A stretch of DNA of 45,388 nt from Bacillota bacterium (GCA_023445445.1 JAEXLD010000115.1:1-45388), one strand, 5' to 3'. Positions 1-9,634 are shown, numbered from the stretch's first letter. A program made the numbers and translations. Notes: a model not told the origin generated them from the letters alone.

Positions 1-40
1 GATTCCTTTTAATATTTCTAAATTAGTTGTACTTTTACTA

Positions 41-304
41 TTATATATTTAAATAATATATAAGTAGAATTTGAACTATTAAAATAAAGGGAATTCCTAA
101 GGTAAACTTTATATGCTTAGTTTTATGGCGAAAAGTATACATACCTATAAGAGCACCTAGGCTTCCTCCTATTATAGATATTAAAAATAAAGTAGACTCC
201 CGTATCCTCCATTTATGCTTTATAGCTTTTTGCTTATCTATATAAATAGTAATAAAAGCAATAACATTTATTAAGAACAAATAATATATAAATATGTTTT
301 CCAT
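41..304 (-). CDS. DUF1294 family small membrane protein
   Basis: An 87-residue protein with two or three hydrophobic segments (about residues 3-20, 38-55 and 66-85). It carries the features I associate with DUF1294: DK near residue 23, WRIRE at about 32-36, then GGSLGALIGM and FRHKT. The family is small, membrane-bound and of unknown function. The ATG at 304 is preceded on the minus strand by GGGAG, which supports this start. It lies 67 bases downstream of the sugar permease pair on the same strand, so it may be co-transcribed, but nothing links its role to sugar uptake. Family call is fairly secure; function is unknown. Confidence 0.75.
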   Translation of the reverse strand: MENIFIYYLFLINVIAFITIYIDKQKAIKHKWRIRESTLFLISIIGGSLGALIGMYTFRHKTKHIKFTLGIPFILIVQILLIYYLNI

Positions 305-371
305 AACAATCTCCCTTAAAAGTTTTTATAAATAAATTATATACTGGAATTATTATTATGAAAATACAAAA

Positions 372-1244
372 CTATTTTATTGAACCTTGAACAATTCCTT
401 TTATAATATATTTTTGTACAAAGAAGTAGAAAATAATTATTGGAATTATGGCTAATATTAATGCTGCCATAGCTAATTCCCATTGCTTAGAGAAGGCTCC
501 AAAGAAATTATTCATAGCAAGTGGAATAGTATTAATTTTACCGTTTATAGTTAGGAAAGGCAATAAGAAGTCATTCCATATCCATATTCCATTTAGAACC
601 ATTACTGTAACAGTTATTGGTTTTAAAAGAGGTAAAACGATTTTTGAATATAATTTCCACTTATTACATCCATCAATTATTGCTGCCTCTTCAACTTCTA
701 AAGGAATATTGTTTATGAAGCCATGATATAAAAATATACTCATACTTGATCCAAAACCAATATACATAAAAATCAAGCCATAATGAGTTCCTAGCATACT
801 AAAATTAATTGAATCTATTCTCATTAAACCCATCCATTTAACTAATGGAAGCATTACAGATTGGAATGGAATTATCATAGCACTTACAAATAAATAAAAT
901 ATAATTTTACTAGCCTTTGTTTTATTTCTAGCTAATGCCCAAGCTGACATAGATGAAAAGATCACTATTAAAAATATGCTTAACGCAGTTATTATTAAAG
1001 AATTAATGAAAGCACTTCCAATATCCATTCTTTCAATAGCAGTTGTATAATTGTTGAAATTCCATTCAGTAGGAAAACCTATGGTATTAGAAAAAATTTC
1101 ACGTCGCGTTTTAAATGAATTTATTAGCATAAGATAAAAGGGAATCATATAAATTATTAATAATAGCCAACCTAGCACTTCTAGTATTCCAAGCTTATAA
1201 TTATAACTATTTAATGTTTTTAATTTACTATGTTTTAACTTCAT
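372..1244 (-). CDS. Carbohydrate ABC transporter permease, MalG/CUT1 type
   Basis: A 290-residue inner-membrane permease with six predicted transmembrane helices. The binding-protein-dependent permease (EAA) loop is visible as EEAAIIDGCNKWKLYSKIVLP in the second half; this loop docks on the ATPase. Length and the motif fit the MalG half of CUT1 sugar importers. Its ATG shares one base with the TAA of the upstream permease (TAATG), and its ribosome binding site AGGAGG lies inside the end of that gene, so the two are translationally coupled. No ATPase gene is next to it. A shared MsmX-type ATPase elsewhere in the genome is the usual solution in Firmicutes. The sugar cannot be read from the sequence. 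Confidence 0.9.
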   Translation of the reverse strand: MKLKHSKLKTLNSYNYKLGILEVLGWLLLIIYMIPFYLMLINSFKTRREIFSNTIGFPTEWNFNNYTTAIERMDIGSAFINSLIITALSIFLIVIFSSMSAWALARNKTKASKIIFYLFVSAMIIPFQSVMLPLVKWMGLMRIDSINFSMLGTHYGLIFMYIGFGSSMSIFLYHGFINNIPLEVEEAAIIDGCNKWKLYSKIVLPLLKPITVTVMVLNGIWIWNDFLLPFLTINGKINTIPLAMNNFFGAFSKQWELAMAALILAIIPIIIFYFFVQKYIIKGIVQGSIK

Positions 1245-2110
1245 TACATTTCAACCTCCTTTTTCTTAGTGAAATAAACTTGAGTTACAGAAATAGCTGT
1301 TACAAAAATAAAGAATATTATTGCTTTTGCTTGTCCAACTCCCATACTATTTGAAACAAAGGCTTCTTTATAAATATTTAAAGCTAACATTTCTGTTGTC
1401 TTTAAAGGTGTTAATGAGAAGTTTAAATCAAATAATTTAAAGGAATTTGCAAGTGTTAAGAAAAGACAAATTGTAATTGAAGGGGCAACCATAGGGAGGG
1501 TAATATGTTTAAAACTTTGAACTCCATTAGCTCCATCGATTTTACTAGCTTCAATTAAATCTGTTGGCACATTTTCTAAAGCAGCAACATAAATAACCAT
1601 TATATATCCAGCATATTGCCATGAAGAAACTATAAGCATAGCTATTATCGCTGTTGTTCTTTCTTGTAATAAAGAAGTAGATAATAGGGTAGAGCCTAGA
1701 TTACTTCCTACAGAAGTGAAAACTGAGTTAAATAAAAATTGCCATATAAAACCTAAAATAAGTCCACCAATTAGATTTGGCATAAAAAAGCCAGTTCTAA
1801 GAAAATTCTTTGTTTTTAAATTTCTAGTAACGAAATAAGCTAAACCAAAGCCTAATAGATTAATAGTAATAACACTAGCAATTGTATATATTATAGTTAT
1901 TTTAAAGGAATAGATAAACTGTACATCTTTAAAGAGGTTAGCATAATTAGAGAATCCTACAAAATCGTAATTTGGATTAGCTCCATTCCAATTTGTAAAT
2001 GTATAATATATCCCTATAATAAATGGAATTAATACTACCATAATTAGTGCAAATAAAGAGGGAGCAATAAATAGCCAAAACCCCTTATTTATTTTTCTTT
2101 TTTTCTTCAT
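1244..2110 (-). CDS. Carbohydrate ABC transporter permease, MalF/CUT1 type
   Basis: A 288-residue permease with six predicted transmembrane helices, starting with a basic cytoplasmic tail (MKKKRKINKG). The EAA loop reads IEASKIDGANGVQSFKHITLP. It pairs with the following MalG-type gene to form the membrane channel of a sugar importer. AAGGGGC about 8 bases before the ATG serves as ribosome binding site. It lies 70 bases after the binding-protein gene on the same strand, which gives the normal order binding protein, MalF, MalG. Confidence 0.9.
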   Translation of the reverse strand: MKKKRKINKGFWLFIAPSLFALIMVVLIPFIIGIYYTFTNWNGANPNYDFVGFSNYANLFKDVQFIYSFKITIIYTIASVITINLLGFGLAYFVTRNLKTKNFLRTGFFMPNLIGGLILGFIWQFLFNSVFTSVGSNLGSTLLSTSLLQERTTAIIAMLIVSSWQYAGYIMVIYVAALENVPTDLIEASKIDGANGVQSFKHITLPMVAPSITICLFLTLANSFKLFDLNFSLTPLKTTEMLALNIYKEAFVSNSMGVGQAKAIIFFIFVTAISVTQVYFTKKKEVEM

Positions 2111-2180
2111 TTAATCAGCCCCTTTATAAATATGTAAATATCCACAGGTATTTAGCCTGCGGATATTTAATTAACCTAAA

Positions 2181-3464
2181 CTATTTTTTAGTCAATGCTT
2201 GTATTTCTTCAAGCATTTGAGTTTTATCAATTTCGCCCTTAGCATATTTAGAGAAGATAGGTCCTATTTTTTCCATTGAGAATCCATCTGGTAAATTAGT
2301 AAATGCCCAAGGAATAGTTTTTCCTGCATTACTGAATTCTGTAATAGATTTTGCTAACTTGTCATTAGTTTCAATCTTAAAGTTATTATACGCTGGAATC
2401 ATTTTCATATCTTCAATTAAAGCTTTTTGGCCAGTTTCACTTGATACCATCCAGTCAAGGAAAGCTTTAGCTTCAGCGTTTACTGCTGAATCTTTATTTA
2501 CTGTCCAATACATAGGAACGCCAACTGGAATGCTTCCACTTACTTTAGTATCATTATTGATAGCTAGAGGAACAAATCCCATATAAAAATCTGAACCTAA
2601 ACCAGCTAAGTCACCAGCTACCCAGTTACCTTGGTGAAGGAATGCAGTTTTACCTAATGCAAAGTTTCCAACTTGTGTACTATAATCAATTGTATCTAAA
2701 GTAGCACCACCACCATATTTAACTAATAAATCTACAAGATTCATCCAATCTTTGAAGTTTTGATTATTAACTAAGTCAGCAGTACCATCAATATAGCTTT
2801 TAGTAAATTCATCTGGTTTTTCTTGAGTAGCTAAGCCTATATTGAAAGTATGATTTCCTGTTACCCAAGTTTCCTTTGTAGTATATGAAATAACATTTTC
2901 TAAACCTAAATCTGCTTTCATAGAATCAAGTTTTTCTACAGCAGCTTTTAATTTATCAAAGGTATCAATGGATTTAGGATCAATTGATGCTTTATCTAAT
3001 ATATCTTTATTATATGCTAATCCATATCCTTCTATGGCAACTGGCATACCATATACTTTTCCATCTTTTTTTACTGTTTCTAAAGTGCCTTCAAAGGCAT
3101 TTGAAACCCACTTTTCTGATGAAAGATCATCTAGTTTATGTTGCCATACTTCTAAATCTCCAGCACCTTGAATCATGAATATATCTGGTTCTGTTCCTTT
3201 TTGGAATTCAGCCTTTAAAGCTGCACCATAGTCAGCACCACCACCAACAGAAGTTACTTCAACTTTTACTCCAGTTTCCTCTTCATACTTCTTTGCAAGT
3301 TTTTGAAGAGCATCATTTATTTCAACTTTAAGTTGAAATACTTTTACCACTTTATTTTCATTATTTTTGGTATCGTTTTCGGTTTTTCCAGAATTAGAAG
3401 AACAACCAACAAATGTACCAGCCATTAATGAAGCTGTTAAAATAGTAGCTAAAACTTTTTTCAT
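2181..3464 (-). CDS. Extracellular sugar-binding lipoprotein of ABC importer
   Basis: A 427-residue family-1 solute-binding protein. I place the start at 3464, not at the in-frame ATG at 3506, because GGGAGG sits 7 bases before the 3464 codon and the following residues form a lipoprotein signal peptide (MKKVLATILTASLMAGTFVGC) with the modified Cys at residue 21. The mature part has the usual Ser/Asn/Lys-rich linker. It contains a segment like those of CUT1 maltose or oligosaccharide binding proteins (DIFMIQGAGDLEVW, MPVAIEGYGLAYNKDI). It captures the sugar outside the cell and delivers it to the two permeases downstream. Ligand unknown. Confidence 0.88.
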   Translation of the reverse strand: MKKVLATILTASLMAGTFVGCSSNSGKTENDTKNNENKVVKVFQLKVEINDALQKLAKKYEEETGVKVEVTSVGGGADYGAALKAEFQKGTEPDIFMIQGAGDLEVWQHKLDDLSSEKWVSNAFEGTLETVKKDGKVYGMPVAIEGYGLAYNKDILDKASIDPKSIDTFDKLKAAVEKLDSMKADLGLENVISYTTKETWVTGNHTFNIGLATQEKPDEFTKSYIDGTADLVNNQNFKDWMNLVDLLVKYGGGATLDTIDYSTQVGNFALGKTAFLHQGNWVAGDLAGLGSDFYMGFVPLAINNDTKVSGSIPVGVPMYWTVNKDSAVNAEAKAFLDWMVSSETGQKALIEDMKMIPAYNNFKIETNDKLAKSITEFSNAGKTIPWAFTNLPDGFSMEKIGPIFSKYAKGEIDKTQMLEEIQALTKK

Positions 3465-3513
3465 TACAATTCCTCCCATAAAATAAAAATAATTTTTAAT
3501 TACCAATGTAAGT

Positions 3514-3542
3514 ATTTTACAAAACTAAATTGATAAATTCAA
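3514..3542 (-). promoter_or_regulatory. Candidate promoter of the sugar ABC operon
   Basis: On the minus strand, TTGAAT (3537-3542), a 17-base spacer and TAAAAT (3514-3519) fit a sigma-A promoter about 50 bases before the lipoprotein start. A 13-base palindrome, ACAAAAGTTTTGT (3572-3584), lies 30 bases upstream of the -35 box. Confidence 0.5.
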
Positions 3543-3726
3543 TGATTTTGCATAATGTGTATATTGAAAGCACAAAAGTTTTGTATTTTTATACTAACTT
3601 TATTTCAAATAGTATAAAAAAAATATAATTATTGATAATTTTTTGTTCTTATTTTTTTATTTATATGATATATTGGACATAGAATTTAGGAATTATTTAT
3701 TATAACGTTAAAGATGAGGTGGAATA

Positions 3727-5046
3727 ATGAAAAAGAACGAATATGGTTTATTTACAGCCATAGGAATGATTGTTGGAATTGTAATTGGATCAGGTATATT
3801 TTTTAAAAGTGATAATATACTTGTAGCTACAAATGGAAGTATTAGTTTAGGAGTAATAGTCTTTTGTATAGCAGCTCTAGGGATTATTTTTGGTAGCTTA
3901 TCTATTTCAGAGCTAGCATCTAGGGAGTCAAAGGCTGGGGGAATAATATCTTATGCAGAATATTCATATAATGAATCTATTGCCTGTGCCTTTGGATGGT
4001 TTCATACGTTTTTATATTATCCTACGTTAATTGCTGTTGTATCATGGGTAGCAGGAATATATATATGTATGTTATTTGGAATTGAAGGTGGACTAGCCCT
4101 GCATACTACAATTGGTTTAGTAATAATAGTATTTACTTATTTATTAAATTTATTGTCAGCTAAGCTAGGTGGTTATTTTCAAAATGCATCAACTGTTATT
4201 AAAGTTATTCCATTAATATTAATTGCATTTGTTGGAGTTTTTTTTGGTAATCCTACTTACATTAATGTAGGAGATGTTGTTCATATGCAATCAGCATCTT
4301 GGATAGCAGCCATTGCACCTATAGCTTTTTCTTTCGATGGATGGATTATTTCAACATCAATAGGACATGAAATAAAAGATTCTAAAAAGAACTTACCTAA
4401 AGCTTTAGTGATGGCACCATTATTTATACTATTATTATATGTACTTTATTTCGTTGGAATAAGTATTTACCTTGGCCCGGAAAAGGTAATGGAATTAGGA
4501 GATGCTCATGTAGATTTAGCTGCTAATATGATATTTGGAGCTTGGGGGGCTAAAATTATTTTAACCTTTGTTGTAATATCTATTTTAGGTACAGTAAATG
4601 GATTAATAATGGGACATATAAGAATACCTTATGCTCTTGCAATTAGAGATATGTTTCCAAATTCAAAGAAGATAAAAAAGATAAATAAGTCTTTAGAAAT
4701 GCCAGTATATTCAGCTTTAGTTGCTTTTATAATCTCTATAATATGCTTATTAGCCCATTATATAACTCAAAAGTATAACTTTTTACCAAATGGAGATATT
4801 TCTGAAATCTCTATAACAGTTAATTATCTTTTATATATACTATTATATATTAAAGTATTAAAGATGGGTATTAGTGGAGAAGTTAAGGGGATATTTAGAG
4901 GTAAAATAAATCCTATTTTAGCAACTGTAGGTTCTCTTATAATTTTCTTTGGTAGTTTATCAAATCCATTATTTTTTGTTTACTTATTAATCTGTGGATT
5001 ATTGCTTTTAAGTGCTATTTTATTTTGGAAATTGAGAAATAAGTAG
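3727..5046 (+). CDS. APC-superfamily amino acid permease
   Basis: A 439-residue polytopic membrane protein with about 12 hydrophobic helices. Helix 1 has the unwound substrate-site motif of APC transporters (GIVIGSGIFFKSDN, about residues 17-30). The region around SFDGWIISTSIGHEIKDSKKNLPKA matches the helix 6 and loop of LAT/SteT-type exchangers. It likely imports or exchanges an amino acid across the cell membrane; the substrate is not readable. The ATG has GAGGTGG just upstream. It is divergent from the sugar ABC operon and separated by 176 bases from the next gene, so it is probably monocistronic. Confidence 0.85.
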   Translation: MKKNEYGLFTAIGMIVGIVIGSGIFFKSDNILVATNGSISLGVIVFCIAALGIIFGSLSISELASRESKAGGIISYAEYSYNESIACAFGWFHTFLYYPTLIAVVSWVAGIYICMLFGIEGGLALHTTIGLVIIVFTYLLNLLSAKLGGYFQNASTVIKVIPLILIAFVGVFFGNPTYINVGDVVHMQSASWIAAIAPIAFSFDGWIISTSIGHEIKDSKKNLPKALVMAPLFILLLYVLYFVGISIYLGPEKVMELGDAHVDLAANMIFGAWGAKIILTFVVISILGTVNGLIMGHIRIPYALAIRDMFPNSKKIKKINKSLEMPVYSALVAFIISIICLLAHYITQKYNFLPNGDISEISITVNYLLYILLYIKVLKMGISGEVKGIFRGKINPILATVGSLIIFFGSLSNPLFFVYLLICGLLLLSAILFWKLRNK

Positions 5047-5222
5047 AAAAAGAAATAAATATAAAAATTTTTAAATTTATTTATCGACTTAAGAGAAAAA
5101 TAAAGGAAAAATGAAAAAATAAAACTATTCCCAATATATTCCAAATGGTTTATAATATTATTTAAAATAAAGAAATTTCAGTGATATATAATATTAGATT
5201 ATTTAATTAGGAGGAAGTTATC

Positions 5223-6002
5223 TTGAAGGGAATAATTTTATATTTTAGTGGAACAGGAAATACTAAGTTTATTGCTAATAAAATAGGAGAAGAATTTAGC
5301 AAAAATGGCTGTGAAATGGATATATATTCTATTGAAGAAAAGATTGAATTAAAGAATTTATCCTACGATTACTTAATTTTAGGGTTTCCTAAATACTTTG
5401 AGTATATTCCTAAAATATTTTTTGATTATTTAGAGGACAATTTATATGACTCTCCTAAAGAAATTAAGACTATGATTTTTTCAACTGGGAAGGATAAAGC
5501 AAAAACCTACTTTAATGAGCTAGAAAAGAAACTTTCACAGAAAAATTATAAGGTTATTGTAACTAAAAACTTTCAAATGCCAGATAGTTATACTCTAGCT
5601 AAAGGCTATAAAAAAAATACTCGTAAGGATATTAGAGAAATATTTGATAACTCTTTAGTAGAAGTAAAAAATGCTGTTGTAAATTTTTTAACTGATCATT
5701 ATATGAAGGAAGATATAAATGAATTTTCAGCTACTTTTTATAAGACTATTAATAAGATAAAGACAAAGGATTTTTATAAGAATTCTGTTAACTTTTCTGT
5801 AAATATAAATTGTGATAAATGCAATTTATGTGTCAATATTTGCCCAGTAAAGAATATAGATAATATTGGTGGAGAAATTAAGTTTAGAGATAATTGTATA
5901 ATGTGCTGTAGATGTGTTAATGCATGTCCTAAAAATGCAATAATGTATAAAGAAAAGGAACATAGTCAATATAAAGAAAATATAGATTTAGTAGTTAGTT
6001 AA
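5223..6002 (+). CDS. EFR1-type flavodoxin-ferredoxin fusion protein
   Basis: A 259-residue soluble electron carrier. The N-terminal flavodoxin domain (about 1-150) has the FMN phosphate loop FSGTGNTKF. The C-terminal ferredoxin domain holds two [4Fe-4S] motifs: Cys197, 200, 203, 207 and Cys225, 228, 231, 235, each followed by Pro. There is an extra Cys229 beside Cys228. Fusions like this are common in clostridia (the EFR1 family); their partners are mostly unknown. The start codon is TTG, preceded by AGGAGG with 8-base spacing. No neighbour shares an obvious redox pathway. Confidence 0.87.
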   Translation: MKGIILYFSGTGNTKFIANKIGEEFSKNGCEMDIYSIEEKIELKNLSYDYLILGFPKYFEYIPKIFFDYLEDNLYDSPKEIKTMIFSTGKDKAKTYFNELEKKLSQKNYKVIVTKNFQMPDSYTLAKGYKKNTRKDIREIFDNSLVEVKNAVVNFLTDHYMKEDINEFSATFYKTINKIKTKDFYKNSVNFSVNINCDKCNLCVNICPVKNIDNIGGEIKFRDNCIMCCRCVNACPKNAIMYKEKEHSQYKENIDLVVS

Positions 6003-6026
6003 GATAAATAATATAAATTATAACTG

Positions 6027-6052
6027 AAAAAGAAGGCTTATGCCTTCTTTTT
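6027..6052 (+). terminator. Rho-independent terminator after the flavodoxin-ferredoxin gene
   Basis: Perfect 11-bp stem AAAAAGAAGGC / GCCTTCTTTTT with loop TTAT, 24 bases past the stop codon. The A and T tracts make it potentially two-way. Confidence 0.85.
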
Positions 6053-6118
6053 ATATTTATATAATAGTTTTTATGTTATTATTAAAAATATCAAATTAAT
6101 TTAAGGGGAAGAGGAATT

Positions 6119-6778
6119 ATGAAAAGTATTTTTAATAATATAGTTAAAATTATTTATGGAATATTTATAGCTATATTTACAATAGGAGTATCTACAATTG
6201 CTGTTTTAAATACTAAGTTTATTTATTATAACTCAATTGATAAATACGGATTAGATAAAATTGGCAATATTTCAAAGGAGATGCTAATAAAGGATTATGA
6301 TACCTTAATTAGATATTTACAAAATCCATTTTTAGATAAATTAAATTTTAATAATTTTCCTATGAGTGTAAATGGAGAATTTCATTTTTATGAAGTAAAG
6401 AATATATTTTTATCTATTTATCTTATTACAATTTGTATAGGTTTATTTTTTATTGTTTTATTCATAATAAAAAAAATTAAAGGAAAGAAAGTTAATCTTT
6501 ATAAGAAACTAAATTATGGAGCAAACACATTAATAGTAATAATAATATCTTTATTATCTGTTATATTTATAGATTTTTCTAAGGCATTTGTTATATTCCA
6601 TAAAATTTTCTTTAATAATGATTATTGGATTTTTGATGAAAAAACGGATCCTATAATTAAAGTGCTTCCTGAAGAAGTATTTATGTTATATGCCTTAGTT
6701 ATTGTAGGATTAGTTTTAATAGCAGTAATATTATATAAAGTATATTATTACTATATGAAAAATAAATATAAGAACTAA
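6119..6778 (+). CDS. TIGR01906-like integral membrane protein
   Basis: A 219-residue protein with four predicted transmembrane helices (about 9-30, 93-117, 134-155 and 186-210). A soluble loop of about 60 residues lies between helices 1 and 2, and a shorter one between 3 and 4. Length, topology and the N-terminal pattern fit the TIGR01906 family of uncharacterised Firmicute membrane proteins, from memory rather than a search. GGGGAAGAGG precedes the ATG. It stands alone between two terminators. Function unknown. Confidence 0.6.
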   Translation: MKSIFNNIVKIIYGIFIAIFTIGVSTIAVLNTKFIYYNSIDKYGLDKIGNISKEMLIKDYDTLIRYLQNPFLDKLNFNNFPMSVNGEFHFYEVKNIFLSIYLITICIGLFFIVLFIIKKIKGKKVNLYKKLNYGANTLIVIIISLLSVIFIDFSKAFVIFHKIFFNNDYWIFDEKTDPIIKVLPEEVFMLYALVIVGLVLIAVILYKVYYYYMKNKYKN

Positions 6779-6872
6779 TAATATAGTCCAATAGGGAAAC
6801 TTAAACTTATTCTATGTATATCTTTAGATAAGAAATACCAAGAGATAGTTAATTTTCATTGATATAGAAAAT

Positions 6873-6904
6873 AAAACTAGAACTGTTTTAACAGATCTAG
6901 TTTT
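6873..6904. terminator. Two-way terminator between convergent genes
   Basis: Stem AAAACTAGA / TCTAGTTTT with an inner CTGTT/AACAG extension, followed by T5. It lies between the plus-strand membrane protein and the minus-strand alcohol dehydrogenase, 17 bases before the latter's stop codon. Confidence 0.75.
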
Positions 6905-6920
6905 TATTAATATATAAGTA

Positions 6921-8087
6921 TTATAGTGCTAATTTAAGGATTTCTAAGGCTTCCTTAGCTCTTATTTCTACGAAGTTTCCAACATGGTCACAATGAGCAA
7001 CAAGCTTTTTAGACATCTCATCAATACGTTCATCACTAATATTAACATGACTTAATCTTGTAGGTAGTTCAATTTTAGTAAAGAAGTTTTCAAGAGCTTC
7101 AATTCCTTTTAGGGCAGTTTCTTCAAGGTTACTAAAATTAGTATCTATATTGAAAACTCTATTGGAAAATTGAACAAATCTATTTAAGTCGTGCTTATAA
7201 ACATACTTCATCCAAGCTGGGAAAATTATTGCAAGCCCAGCTCCATGAGCTATATCATAAATACCACTTAGTTCATGCTCTATATCATGAGTAGCCCAGT
7301 CACCAACTCTTCCCATACTCAAAGAATCATTATGTGCAACCATTCCAGATAACATTATTTCAGCTCTAGCATTATAGTCATTAGGATTTATATTTAATCT
7401 TAAAGCATTTTCCATAATAGTTTTTAATGTAGCTTCACATAATCTATCAGTTAAATCTACATTCTTTTCATTAGTGAAGTATCTTTCCAGTATATGTGCT
7501 ATCATATCTGCTATACCACATGAAGTTTGGTACTTTGGTAAAGTAAATGTAAGTTCTGGGTTTAAAATAGAAAATACAGGTCTTAATTTTGGATGACCAC
7601 AGCTTCTTTTATACCATCCATCTTCATTAGTAATAACACAACCAGAGCTTGTTTCACTTCCAGCAGCAGGAATTGTTAATATAGTTGCAAGCTTTAAGCA
7701 ATTATGATTAATAGGAGTTCCTATAAATAAATCCCAAACATCTCCATTATAGTTAACCCCAGCAGCAATAGCCTTAGCTGAATCTATAACACTACCTCCA
7801 CCAACTGCAAGTATAAAATCAATACTGTGCTCCTTGCAAAGTTTAATACCTTCTCTAACTAAAGATACTCTTGGATTTGGCTTAACCCCTGATAGTTCGA
7901 TGATTTCAATATTTTCTTCTTTTAATGAAGATATAACTTTATCATATAGGCCACTTGATTTTATACTACCTCCACCATAATGAAGTAATACTTTATTAGT
8001 ATATTTTTTTATTTCATAGCCTACCTTTTCTTCAGAATTTTTTCCAAAGATAATTTCAGTTCCATTTTTATAATTAAAATTTCTCAT
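6921..8087 (-). CDS. Iron-containing alcohol dehydrogenase (butanol dehydrogenase type)
   Basis: A 388-residue group III alcohol dehydrogenase. The nucleotide-binding N-terminal half contains the GGGSVIDSAKAIAAG motif typical of this family. The metal-binding half has GIADMIAHILERYF (Asp and His ligands) and the downstream His segment IYDIAHGAGLAIIFP. It is closest to NAD(P)H-dependent BdhA/YqhD-type enzymes that reduce aldehydes to alcohols. The gene follows an aldehyde dehydrogenase on the same strand, so the pair handles the same class of carbonyl compounds. AAGGAGG lies just before the ATG. Exact substrate and cofactor are not decidable here. Confidence 0.9.
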   Translation of the reverse strand: MRNFNYKNGTEIIFGKNSEEKVGYEIKKYTNKVLLHYGGGSIKSSGLYDKVISSLKEENIEIIELSGVKPNPRVSLVREGIKLCKEHSIDFILAVGGGSVIDSAKAIAAGVNYNGDVWDLFIGTPINHNCLKLATILTIPAAGSETSSGCVITNEDGWYKRSCGHPKLRPVFSILNPELTFTLPKYQTSCGIADMIAHILERYFTNEKNVDLTDRLCEATLKTIMENALRLNINPNDYNARAEIMLSGMVAHNDSLSMGRVGDWATHDIEHELSGIYDIAHGAGLAIIFPAWMKYVYKHDLNRFVQFSNRVFNIDTNFSNLEETALKGIEALENFFTKIELPTRLSHVNISDERIDEMSKKLVAHCDHVGNFVEIRAKEALEILKLAL

Positions 8088-8118
8088 AGTTCCTCCTTAT
8101 ATAATAATATATATTTTA

Positions 8119-8147
8119 ATAATACTCTAAATATTGGAAACCTTCAA
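8119..8147 (-). promoter_or_regulatory. Possible separate promoter for the alcohol dehydrogenase
   Basis: Minus-strand TTGAAG (8142-8147), 17-base spacer and TATTAT (8119-8124) sit in the 76-base gap between the two dehydrogenase genes. Such matches are common in AT-rich DNA, so this is weak support for independent expression. Confidence 0.3.
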
Positions 8148-8163
8148 ATTGTAATGTATTAAA

Positions 8164-9540
8164 TTATTTCATAAGTTTCTTTAAAAGATTTATTTTGCTT
8201 TTATATGGTGCATACCTAAAAGGTAATTCTAAAAAAGTACCTCTTTCTATAACAGATTTATTATGAGAAAAAGTATCAAAACTAGCTTTCCCATGATATT
8301 CTCCAATTCCACTTAAGCCAACACCACCAAAAGGAAGATTTGATGAGGCAACATGAATAATAGTATCATTCACTGTAGCTCCACCAGAAGAAACGGTAGA
8401 TAATACTTTATTTATTAAATGTTTATTTTCTGAAAAATAATATAAAGCTAAAGGTTTTTCTTTAGAATGAATATATTTAATTGCATCATCTATAGTTGAA
8501 TATTCAATAATAGGTAAAATAGGTCCAAATATTTCTTCTTCCATAATTTTAGAATCATTTTTTATATTAGTTAAAATTGTTGGCTCTAAGTATAAATCTT
8601 CATCATCAAAGCTACCACCAAAGTATACTTCACCATCCTTTAAATAGCTTTTAACTCTATCTAGAGAGGCTTTATTTATTAATCTAGGGAAGTCAGGACT
8701 AGATTTAATATTACTTCCAAATTGCTTAATAATTTCAGATTTTAATGACATTAAAAAGTAATCTTTAATACTTTTTTCAAGTAATATATAATCAGGTGCA
8801 ACACAGGTTTGACCAGCATTTAAAAACTTTCCCCAAACAATACGCTTTGCAGCTAAATCTAAATTAGCTGTTTCATCAATGATGCAAGGGCTCTTTCCAC
8901 CTAGTTCTAAAGTTATAGGAATAAGGTTTTTAGAAGCTTTTTCAGCTATTATCTTTCCAACCCTAATACTTCCTGTGAAAAATATATAATCAAATTTTAA
9001 GTCTAAAAGATATGATACTGTTTCCTTACCACCTAAAGGATTAACCACAGTTATATATTTTTCATTAAAGTTTTCGTTAATCAACTTTTCTAAAAGCAGT
9101 GCAGTATTAACACTATTTTCTGATGGTTTAATTATTGCACAATTACCTGCTGAAATAGCCCCTATTAATGGTGAGATAATTAATTGAAAAGGGTAATTAA
9201 AGGGGCCTATAATTAATGTAACTCCATAAGGTTCTTTATATATATAACTTTTGGCTGGAAAATGTATAATAGGAGTTCTCTTTCTTTTCTTCTTAGACCA
9301 ACTTTTTAATTTTCTTATATGAAGATTAAGTTCGTCGTAAAGTATACCTATTTCTGTTGCGAAAGCTTCAAAATCAGATTTTCTTAAGTCCTTATGTAAA
9401 GCTTCAATAATAAGTTCTTCATTTTCTTTAATTATGATTTTAAGTTTTTTTAATGCATTAATTCTAAAATTAATATCTAGAGTTTCATTAGCACTAAAAA
9501 ACTCCTTTTGCTTATTAAATATATTTGAAATTTGTTCCAT
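8164..9540 (-). CDS. Aldehyde dehydrogenase, class 3-like
   Basis: A 458-residue NAD(P)-dependent aldehyde dehydrogenase. I place the start at 9540 because GGAGGG lies 4 bases before that ATG; the ATG at 9552 is itself part of this ribosome binding site. Catalytic residues are visible: the Glu of LELGGKSP and Cys246 in NAGQTCVAPD. The short length, NPFNYPFQL-like segment (GPFNYPFQLIISPLIGAI) and C-terminal region GIGEYHGKASFDTFSHNKSV are those of class 3/YwdH-type fatty aldehyde dehydrogenases. It oxidises aldehydes to acids and is followed 76 bases later by an alcohol dehydrogenase. It diverges from the CsoR-family gene, but I see no second copy of that repressor's operator on this side. Confidence 0.9.
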   Translation of the reverse strand: MEQISNIFNKQKEFFSANETLDINFRINALKKLKIIIKENEELIIEALHKDLRKSDFEAFATEIGILYDELNLHIRKLKSWSKKKRKRTPIIHFPAKSYIYKEPYGVTLIIGPFNYPFQLIISPLIGAISAGNCAIIKPSENSVNTALLLEKLINENFNEKYITVVNPLGGKETVSYLLDLKFDYIFFTGSIRVGKIIAEKASKNLIPITLELGGKSPCIIDETANLDLAAKRIVWGKFLNAGQTCVAPDYILLEKSIKDYFLMSLKSEIIKQFGSNIKSSPDFPRLINKASLDRVKSYLKDGEVYFGGSFDDEDLYLEPTILTNIKNDSKIMEEEIFGPILPIIEYSTIDDAIKYIHSKEKPLALYYFSENKHLINKVLSTVSSGGATVNDTIIHVASSNLPFGGVGLSGIGEYHGKASFDTFSHNKSVIERGTFLELPFRYAPYKSKINLLKKLMK

Positions 9541-9634
9541 AACACCCTCCATAATTAATTAAAGTTTAAATTAAAATAATATATTTATTATACCACTTTT
9601 AGTCAATAAAATATTATTTTAATCCTTTAATTAA

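Noticed and set aside
3541..3600. Catabolite (CcpA cre) site before the sugar operon
   Set aside because: No sequence close to the cre consensus with its central CG; the only clear motif is the AT-rich palindrome reported separately.
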